A stretch of DNA of 64,000 nucleotides. Origin: Monilinia fructicola. Taxonomy: Eukaryota > Ascomycota > Leotiomycetes > Helotiales > Sclerotiniaceae. The translations under genes were made by a program, and so were the position numbers. Each line of letters opens with the position of its first letter. Position 1 is the stretch's first letter. Below the pieces are notes generated by a model, which was given only the letters and a program-made list of their open reading frames with translations, ran no database searches and had not been told where the DNA came from. Positions 55,101-64,000 of this stretch are shown here, in pieces. Location of the stretch: the NCBI GenBank assembly GCA_008692225.1, contig VICG01000016.1, positions 1,260,001 through 1,324,000 on the forward strand, read 5' to 3'.

Positions 55101-55695
55101 GGTATCATGTCCGAAGGAACTATCAGAAAAAAGCGGGAAATGGAGTTCATTCCTCAAGGAAAGGATTGAGCGAGCAAGCAAGCAAAAGCGGACAATGTGG
55201 ATTTGTATGTTATGACCCGAAAGTGGACGGACGGCACGACGGGATGGATCATCGTCGTTCATCAAATCACCAAGATGATTTCTGAGGTTGTGTGTATAAT
55301 ACGTATAATATGTATGTACAATTGGCCATGCAATTCAATATTGCCAACTAATTTTACATTGGACTCTGCAGAGTCTGTGTTTATGTTCATTAACTCCACC
55401 ATGCTCATGCTAATTTGGTTTCATCCAAAAACCCAAATTCTGGTATCTGTTGCTGTTCATCCCAAACCCAATGTTCCCATGTCATATCCTGATAATGCTG
55501 CTCTGATTCATGTTGCAAATTCCCGCTTGCAAAAACCAAAATATCCAAATCCAAATCTAATCCTACAAATCGTGATATTATTGTAATCCAAATGAAATCA
55601 TAAAAAGAAAAAGAAAGCGTAGACATTTGCCTCTCGTTTCAAAATGTGGCCCTAAATCATATCCCCATATACGCCGTCAATGCCCAAAAGAAAGA
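49110..55695. other. 6.6-kb gene-free interval
   Basis: No recognisable gene in either strand. GC content is ordinary, so this is not a RIP island. Short frames (for example 54031-54399, 122 residues) lack any family resemblance or splice logic. A GATA tract is at 50097-50145; CTCCGTA motifs are at 51643 and 52024. It may hold long non-coding RNA or regulatory DNA for the homeobox gene. Confidence 0.45.
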
Positions 55696-57249
55696 TTAAT
55701 AATGTTGATGGATATGTCTCTCATCTTGTCGTGAAGGCCACCCCTCGTTGTACCCCGATGCGGTTCTGGGGCTTACTCCCGCATCGCTGTTGCAAAGACT
55801 CATGGGACTTTGTCCATCATCAGCCGAGTGCATTCGGTTGTGGTGTGATCTGGCTGCGTTCTCTGCACGCGCGCTGTTTTGGAGTGCAGGTAGTTTACGA
55901 CGGCGTGCGTTGATGAACCAGTTGGAAATTTGATCTATGAGGTGTGTTAGTGAGTTGATCATAAAGAACTTTCTTGGCTACGGCTTACTCAGTTGTAATC
56001 CCGTTTGTCTCATTAGCAATTGCTTTTCTTCCTCATTGGGATATGGATGGTCGAGGTGGTTGACAAACCAACCAGTCAAGATATCTGTAGTTGGTTTTGG
56101 GAGGTTTCCTCGTCGCTTGCGTGGCTTGCTGTCTCCCAGATCTTGTGTTTGGTAGGGAGATGAACTGTAGTTTCCTGCATGGTGTCCGTTGGTGAATGGT
56201 GTTTGTCCGTGATTGAGTTGATAAGAGGATCCAGAATAAGGTTGGTTTCTGGGCTGTTGGTAGCCGTAATCAGATTGTGAAGCGGCATATGTCTCGTGAG
56301 TGGTACTATAGCTATGTTGATATGCTCGAGAAGCCTCCAATGCATACTCGCTTCTTGTGTATTCATTTCTGGAAGGATGATCGTTATAAGAACGTCCTGC
56401 CGGTGTTTGAGAGTACGATCGATCATAGGATCGATCAGGAGTGGTAATGCTGGGAAGGCTTGGGCAGTATGTGGTACTGGATGGCTCAGAGATTGGAGAA
56501 TGAAATGGTGGTCGGGAAGTATGATGGTCTTGATATGGAGCTCTGCGTTCTGTAATTGATAGAATGGATTGCTCTCGTGCGGATCTTGAAAGGTAAGGGC
56601 TTTCTTGGTTGGGATAGACCCTAGTGTCCGGAACCGATCGAAGGCTTTCTCGACGAGCAGTAGACGAAACCGGCGAAGTGGTCGCGCTATCATAGCCGTA
56701 GGTTGCTGTCATTGGGCTTCGACTGCTGCTACCTGACTGATATCTATCTCGTTGCTGCTGAGGCTCCTCATCATAATAATCATTTGATAGTCGCCGTCTC
56801 TTGTTTGATCCAGGGGATGTGTTGTAAGTTCTTTCTGTTGTGGCAGGAGAATATGGCGTGGCATTGTGTCTGTACTCGGGATCCATGGGCCTCTCCTGAC
56901 CTTCAAATCCAGAAAACATCTAGTTAGAGGTCAGTCATGCTTTCAAGCTCGGTTTCATGCTACTCACTGTTCGAATGGAAGGGAGTGATTCCTGACCATT
57001 TGACACTCGTGGTCTTGACCTCAGCTCTATGGGCTCAAGATTACGCCAATCGGAGCCAGAGAATGCATGAGATCTCTGTGTTACAGCCATGGCGGGATAT
57101 GTATCTCTTGAGATGGTGTTTTGCGTGACGGAAGTGTGTGGAGTGGGAAAGTTCATATCAGAGTTCTTGTTCAAGGCAGCTCTGTGTGAGGGAGGAAGAG
57201 GAGAGTATCGTTCTTTTGTAATGTCAGTGAGTGTATAGCTTGATGACAT
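55696..57249 (-). CDS. TALE/KN-class homeobox transcription factor
   Basis: Exons 57249-56968, 56919-55989 and 55934-55696 splice cleanly to 483 residues with no frame problem. The long N-terminal part is Ser/Tyr/Pro/Gln-rich and disordered, with a basic SNKRRRLSNDYYDEEP patch. The homeodomain (about residues 357-420) begins KPRKRRGNLPKPTTDILTGW, has the three-residue loop extension of TALE proteins (HLDHPYPNEEEKQLL), and recognition helix QISNWFINARRRKLP; the invariant W, F, N and R are present. The second intron falls just before the recognition helix. Such factors control conidiation, sexual development or infection structures in filamentous fungi; the specific role here is unknown. It is the only long conserved gene here without frame damage. 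Long non-coding flanks on both sides are typical of a developmental regulator. Confidence 0.9.
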
Positions 57250-59286
57250 AATTGACTAGAGGGATAAAGTTTGAGTGAAAGTCAGGAAGGAGGAAGTTTG
57301 GTATCATGGATACCATTTTGTAATTTCCTTAACAGGTCCACAAAAGCTCACCTGGAAAGAAGCAGACTAGACAGAGTCGGAAGGAGCGATGCCCTAGTTT
57401 GGGAACTTACCAAGACGAGATCTACCACTGGTGTGGTAGAGGGAAAACCCAAATGAGAGTGCCGTGAACAATAGTGTTTCCGGGATGATGGTTTTATGGG
57501 GATCTTGCTTGGATGCAAATTTAGTATGTTCCAATGGCAACTCGAAGATTTCCCGACGCCGACCTCGAACAATCCAACAATGGCTGGTGACGTTACGCTC
57601 GGAATACTCAGACTCAACAGGGAATGCTGCGTGGTGGTATTGCTACAGAAACGAAAGGATCGAAATAGGGTTCCTGCACTCCGTCGTATCGAAAACTTGT
57701 GTATGATTGATCGGTAGTAGATGGCAGTTCGACTGAAACTCTGATTAACATAAAAGAAATGGTGACTTGTAAAAACAGTAATGAGAGGTGAGGCCTTTTA
57801 AGTATAACAGATTATCGTTGTAGTTGAAGAAGGGAGATCAACGGGCCGCTGCACAGCTACCGGGATGGAACTTCCATAGAAGGATAAGAGGATGGGAGGA
57901 CAGGATCAAAGTGTCAGGGGTGTTTTCAACAAGAGAGTACCGTGTCAGAGGTGGATCTCCTGTCCGTCCGAGGTTTGTGCTTTGATAAAGGAGGAGGTAG
58001 GTGAGGTTAGGATAGCCTCGTTGATGAACCTACATGGAGGTATGCCTGCGTCAATCAAAAAACAAGCCAGATGTAAGAATGATTAGCGAAGTAAGCATCC
58101 AGTGTAGGGCAGGGAGGTCCCGAGAAGGTTCGAAGGGAATGAGTTGCGAGCAATAGAAGTAGAACTGAGGAATCCTCGACAGAATGACTGGAGCTTGAAT
58201 GTTATGTGCCTCTGCAGAAGAACACGAGTGAGATGTAATAATGACAGTGGTCGCCGCAAAGGAGGAGCTGCATCCTACCAGCTAGGTTCCAATTCGAAGT
58301 GCCAGCGTCACGACACCGGGGTCTTTCTTACACTTACACTCTTCAACCGTGCAGCAGTGTAGCCGCTATATTCCCCGGTGGAAACATTCCATATTATTTC
58401 AATACCGAACAGGGGAATGTTCCAAAGCTGCAACTTTACTGCTGCACCTTGCCGAACGAATGATGAAAATTGGAGACAATTGAAGGAAGACTTGCGATTT
58501 GATCGATTGTTCACTAGTTGGAATGAATAACCACATCCAACCCACATGGATGTTTTGTTTTGGTTTCTCAGTTCAGTATCCATTGATGTACTGCACTAGC
58601 TCGCAAGGAGGCTTATGGGTCTGCGTTTGTTACTTCTTCTTGCCTAGCTGCAAACTCAAGACAAGGTAGTTGATGGCTGATGGAACTGTATCGAGATGAT
58701 GTTCAGTTTGGCAGTTTTTGATGGTTACAAGTGGAGATCAGTCCTGGTCAGTCGGATGGTAGGTGCTCTGTAGATTGTTGGTATGTGCATTGAGCAATCT
58801 ATTCATGCTTCTGGGATCAGCCTTGTCTTGTGTTTCCTCTCCTGTCTTCCCACATATTAAAGTGCGACTTGACAATTGCAATATCTGTAAGGATCCTTCT
58901 GTGGCTGGCACGCTGTTGTTATTAACGCACTCGTTGTTGACCTTCAAGGCCTGTTTGGGGAACTCCATGGCCATCCAACCTACTCTGCACAGCAGCGAAT
59001 CCAATCCAATCCAAAGGCGTGAATACATGGACAGAGTACTTGTATATGTGCATGGATGGAAGAGACAGGAAGAGATCATTGCCCGAAAGAACATTGGAAC
59101 AGTAATATTACTCGATCCATGACGAATGATTTGTTGACACTTTGGAGTGCTAAAATTGCAGCATATAGGTTCTAGACCATAAGAAGTTACAACGGAATGG
59201 AAGAAGAGGGAAGGAATAATGGAATACCGACAAGACCGCCCCTTAGCTGAGGTATGGCATACAATTTGTGGCTCGGTGCCCATTTC

Positions 59287-59345
59287 GCACTGTAACTAGC
59301 AGACTAGCAGACGAGCAGACGAGCAGACTAGCGGGCTAGCAGGGC
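59287..59345. repeat. AGCAGACTAG decamer repeat
   Basis: Tandem units AGCAGACTAG and AGCAGACGAG. Confidence 0.85.
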
Positions 59346-59612
59346 AGGTAACACGTCTCCAAATCATTAATTTACATATCCCCAGTTAAATTGATACGAG
59401 AAAAGACTACCTGACTACCACAACTCGGTCGATACTCACTCACATTAATGAATGTTTGTCAGAACTTGCTTGTAGGTTGTCCTTCCTTTTAAACTAGAGA
59501 TATCCCTTCTCGCGGTAAAGTATCACTGTCGTTGAAACAACCATCTGGTATGCTTTCTCGTCTGTTAGAAGGCATAACCTATCTAATGCAACGGGGCTCC
59601 GTCACTCCTGCA

Positions 59613-59688
59613 ATTCCATATTCCATATTCCATACTCCATACTCCATATTCCATATTCCATATTCCATGTTCCATATTCCATATCCGT
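59613..59688. repeat. CCATATT octamer-like repeat
   Basis: About nine units of CCATATT/CCATACT in tandem. Confidence 0.85.
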
Positions 59689-62600
59689 GGATTAACGAAT
59701 CATCATGTCATCCAAATAGGGAAATTTAGGAGTACCAAAATAGAACCGATGTAGTTTAGCTGGAGATCAAGCCTAGATACAATAAATAGATCAAGTAACC
59801 CTGGAGGACAGACTTTCTTTTCCTCGTTGAAAGCATATGTCTTGCTTTGATGATGTTATTGACCGATTAGACCGAGGCTTCTTTGGTATGACACAACCTT
59901 AGCTTCAGCAGAATGAATGAATGAATGAATTAGCAATGTGGAAGACCTAAAAGCTGAATTCATGGAGATCAAATCCTTTTCCGATCAGAACCTTTCAAAA
60001 TGGCAATACATAAGGCAAGACATCAAGGATAACGGTCCGGGTTCTAGGAAGTAACTCTGAGTTGTTCAATTAGCTGCTCACCATTCGTTTCGTCTACTAC
60101 CGACTCCCCCTCGCAACTTCGCAAGCCACGACGTTCAAGCAAGAGTGACTGACTGGCTTCCTTCTGCCAGTGACATGATCGACACCGGGAGTTGATGTCT
60201 TTTTTTTTCTTTCCCAGGAGGGCCTGAAGGGAAGGGAAGGATGACAGCTGTGTAGGACAGGGACTCTCATATGAACCGAAAAAGCTTTGATGATTGATTG
60301 ACAAATGAATTGCCTAGATTGTTGTGAATGGTTAATTTGGGGGAAATTCAAATCGCCGAATACCCACCAATTAATGTATATCTGAACTTAGGATAAGGTA
60401 ATGCGACCTATCATTATTGCCACTGCTAACACTTGCAGGATGCAGAACGATGGGATCTTGCAGGAGTTTTTCCTGGCCCCGAGTGACCCATCTGCTTGGG
60501 ACCAACCATAACGAGCATTCTATTTGAAATCACATACGGAGTAGAAAATGGAATACTAGACGGCAGGACGCCGTTAAACACCTAGTTTGGTCCTTGAGAG
60601 GTGACAGATCTGGATGAAGGGGCTCATTAGTGCTTCATCTGTTCTTCTCCATGTAAGAAATCTGTGAATCTTGAAACTTTTCTGACAAGTGCCACGGTTT
60701 TCGCAAGTCGGTCTTGATGTGGCATTTATTTTATTTTATTTTATTTTTTCATTTTTTCATCTAATTATCGATGAAATCCTGTACAGTAGGACAGTGCATG
60801 AAAACTACCCACCATTGCTCAGAGAGTTATCCATCACCCGACTTCTCCAAGATCGTGGGGATCGATTATGGCTTGAGGCATGGATATGACAGATCTCAAG
60901 GCTCGGATGAGTTCTTTATCATACTAGATTGGCAGTTCTGATACTACATTACGATCCATACAGCAGATGTGTGCTGCACAGACGACTGCATTGGTATGCG
61001 TGTAAGATGTAAACGTCGAGACCTTCACATTCTACGGGAGTAGTATCGACGTTGCGAGCCGAGGGAGATGTCTTGATGGTTATTGGACTACGGTGCATGG
61101 TTTGAATGTCCAAGAGGGCCAGTCAAGTCGTGCACTTCATTAACCCGTGGACCAGCCAGAGATTTCTACATCCGGGATAGACTCTATCATACCCAAGTTC
61201 TATTTAATCGCGATGACCTGGGGGGGGAGGGGGGAGGGGGGAGGTGAAGGGGGGGTTTGTTATATGCAGTTATTGCTTTATATACCCATGCTTCATGTAC
61301 CTGCACCTGGCCGTATATCTGTAACTGCATCTCTGGAGAATGTACAAAAAAGGCGAAATGATTCTTCGAAGTCTCCTTCCTACTCACACTCATTGTTTGC
61401 TTCCGCCGAGCAACTGTAAGACATGTGACCATAACATGATGCAGCCATCCTCCTCGTGATGCTAATTGCTATCGACACCTAGGTACAGTTCGAGATGCCA
61501 TGGCAAGTTCAGATGAAACTAACCATGGTGGTAATATTTGTACAATACTCCGAATGTTGCCTTCCCGAGACACCATGTTTATGGAAGTTCGTACTGATTC
61601 CATCCCAACATTTGCGGAGGGTCAAGCCCAATGGAGAGAAGATACAAATCGCCATGGACAATCCAACAACTTCTCGTGCTTCAGGTTAGGTTGTCATGCT
61701 TTTTATCCTGCACATTTCCTCACTTGCAGCATCTCGTGCTTTAATTGATATAACCCCCGTTGGAGCAATTCGGCCCATCTAAGCCACAATCTATCGTGAA
61801 GGTACCATGAGCCAGCCCCCTGGAGCCCCTGAAACGACCGAAGACCAGAGATCTCAAACAACCTAGATCCAGGCAACCCTGAGTGTTACGGGCAGAGAAA
61901 GCATTCAAGGGTGCTTGAGGACAATCTCCAAATGGCAGCGGGATTCATGGGTGGCATAGTGCAAAGTGTCATCACATCATTCAATCTTTGTAACGGGTGT
62001 CAGGGAAATCGCTGCTGTTTCCACATTAGGAATTAGCAACGAAACTTCGAACGGTCGCACGTTGAGCAAAAGAAACAAATGCATGCAAACCAAAAGTATA
62101 TCGAGTAGTTCATCGGGGCATTTTACGGCACAGGCATTGAAGGCGGGCTTTCAGACTCGACCGTTGATGGCCGTCAGAATGAATTCAAAATAGTTCTACT
62201 TTGTTTTTCATGACAATAGTCAGATCTTGGACCAGGGACCCTGATAACTAATCCATCTTGTACCAGTAGCATCATCCATCCCGAAGGTTGAAGGCCTTGC
62301 GATTGGACGTTCCATCTGCAACTGTATGTAACTACATGCGATACCTTCATGGGCTACAGCCTACATCTGTCAATCGCCCAAGTTACAAACTCTCTTTGAC
62401 AAGGAATCTATGACCACTGACCAGACCCCTAGTTGATATATTGACTACTCGAGTAGATGATCAACAACATTGGTTATTTACCCTGGTAAGATCTTATGAT
62501 ACTGTAGCTTGGCATGAAATTTCCGCAATATAGTATGCAAAAACTCGCAACCATCTCTACAACAGGAAATGCTGACATTTATTATGTAATCTGTTATGCT

Positions 62601-64000
62601 TCTATCCGGAAAGCTTGCTATTGTACTTCTACCAAGGTACCATCCAAACTTATCCTCAGCCAAGTTCAGCCAAGTTCAGCCAAAACATACGGAAAACGAT
62701 TCAAGCAGAATCAAGCCCAAGGGTCTGAGTCAGTTCATTAGTGTCCGTCATACACGGCGTGGTGTGCGGGTACGGCCGTGTGGAAATCCCGGGGTTCCTG
62801 GAACTTGCAGCCGGAAGGGAAAGCCTGAAAGTCACAACAGTACGCAATCCTAATTTATAGTAGGACGTAATCTTCGTTTGTACTGCTGTGATGTGTTGTG
62901 CAATCGATCACTCAGCATCTCGTCAACGGTCAATACACACCCCGTCCAGTATCATGCACGAAGCGCCATTAAGCATTATCGCATCTTCGGTACAGAGTAA
63001 CCCAAACATGTTCCACCGAATCACAGGACATTACCCACGAGCTGATATCCTCGAGACTATCGCACCTTCGCCAATCTAAAGGGAGCGGAAGCCAGCAGTA
63101 TTGGGGACAGCCGGCTGTTTACATATCTAGGGTGCAACAGAATTCGCTCATCGAGTCCCCATTGTTACCGGTTCGGGGACCTCAAAACCGAGTAGACGGC
63201 GCAGCACATCTCGCTACCTGTGGCTAGCCTTTCAATCAAGTGGTACAGATACTGCCAGTCTCGCAACGCAGCTCGCCGTTCCAAAACCAGTTCATCGGGA
63301 TCTCATGCTCTTTGGTTCCGATGCTTGATATCATACCTCGGAACGGATAGACATCTGGACGCCAACAATCCTCCCTGATGTCCAACATTCCTTCCTGGTG
63401 GGTGAGCATAAGCAGCCATGAAGAGCTTACTGCATAGGTAGTCCTCGCTTCCCTCTAAACACCACAGACGTGTAGTTAGTGGTTGACTTCGCCTCGTGGA
63501 TGCCATTTCCAGGAACGTTACAAAAGGGGGTACCACCCAATGAACACCAGCGAACCTTGGAAGTCTCTTATCCTTTTTATCCTGTTCATTCAGTAAGAAT
63601 GATGGCAGTCATCAATTTCATGGTCCCCACGCGATCGTGATTCTTCGGCATGGTGCTTGTCTACTTTCCCCGGTCAAAACCAGAATTTTATACAGGAAAT
63701 AGATTATATCTCACCCACTAGGAAGCTGTGCTCCTTCTAGAAGAAAACCCTTAACGCCTGGAGATACGGTCCAATCGCACGTCGAGGAGCCTCAATGTGT
63801 TGATTTTTATATTCGCCATTTATGCGGTACTATCGAAGCCAACGATTCCAGCATATCAGATCGCCCAAAGATGGAATTTTCTATGACGACACGACCACTC
63901 GTGCACCTTCTAGGCGCTTTCGATCGGCAGATAGGGATTTGATCTGCGGAGATAATCACTATTAATGGTAACAACAGCTCAAACAGCCTAGACTATCCTG

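Larger units (their letters stand above)
57250..64000. other. 6.7-kb interval upstream of the homeobox gene, no supported gene
   Basis: No recognised coding gene up to the window end. The longest frame (58738-59283, minus, 181 residues) shows no domain. It holds a GACTAGCA decamer array (59287-59345), a CATATTC octamer-like array (59613-59688), a GAAT run near 59913-59930, TTTTA at 60723-60748, and TACGGAGTA at 60535-60543. It likely includes the promoter and long 5' leader of the homeobox gene. Confidence 0.45.

Noticed and set aside
58738..59283. 181-residue minus-strand open frame
   Set aside because: No domain, no biased codon pattern and no splice partners; may be chance in a normal-GC spacer.

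Overview
The window is nuclear DNA from a filamentous ascomycete. Genes carry short introns of about 50-65 nt with GTANGN/GTGAGT donors and CTAAC-type branch sites. GC-balanced gene blocks alternate with islands made almost only of A and T that hold no open frames and have almost no CpA or TpG, the footprint of repeat-induced point mutation (RIP). The gene set and this two-compartment layout fit a leotiomycete such as the Sclerotiniaceae; that placement is inference, not something a marker here proves.

Layout: (1) 0.4-4.7 kb, a candidate small cysteine protein and a long RING/SR-rich protein (minus strand). (2) 5.1-5.8 kb, a small AT island with a 255-bp terminal-inverted-repeat element. (3) 6.0-12.5 kb, an HSL-type lipase/esterase, a SET-domain protein and a second alpha/beta-hydrolase. 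(4) 13.2-14.2 kb, a second AT island with an inverted copy of the same 255-bp element. (5) 15.2-18.5 kb, an arylamine N-acetyltransferase convergent with an Iwr1 homologue. (6) 19.2-22.9 kb, a third AT island holding a 3.2-kb element with another inverted-repeat element nested in it. (7) 24.6-28.5 kb, a long acidic protein with an AMPK-type glycogen-binding domain and a C-terminal membrane anchor. (8) 29.1-33.9 kb, a fourth block of AT-rich transposon remains ending in a 320-bp TTTA microsatellite. (9) 35.5-37.3 kb, a GT69 (CMT1-like) glycosyltransferase. (10) 39.8-41.2 kb, a broken BTB/POZ gene. (11) 43.7-49.1 kb, a PlsC-type acyltransferase and a kinesin-14 (Kar3/KlpA type) reading apart from a shared 0.8-kb spacer. 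(12) 55.7-57.2 kb, an intact TALE/KN homeobox gene with long gene-free flanks (about 6.6 kb on each side).

Two points dominate interpretation. First, nearly every conserved gene needs one or more single- or double-base frame corrections, mostly at homopolymer runs and in both directions, while in-frame nonsense codons are absent except in the BTB gene. That pattern looks like consensus sequence error more than gene death. Second, the AT islands are not random: they share a ~42-bp terminal repeat beginning TACTTGGCGTTGTTTTGGGT, present in at least four islands up to 26 kb apart, and shared internal segments. They are therefore remains of one related mobile-element family, plus at least two other inverted-repeat elements. 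The genes are mostly housekeeping or metabolic (RNA processing, Pol II import, lipid, glycan, spindle motor) and do not form an evident pathway cluster.
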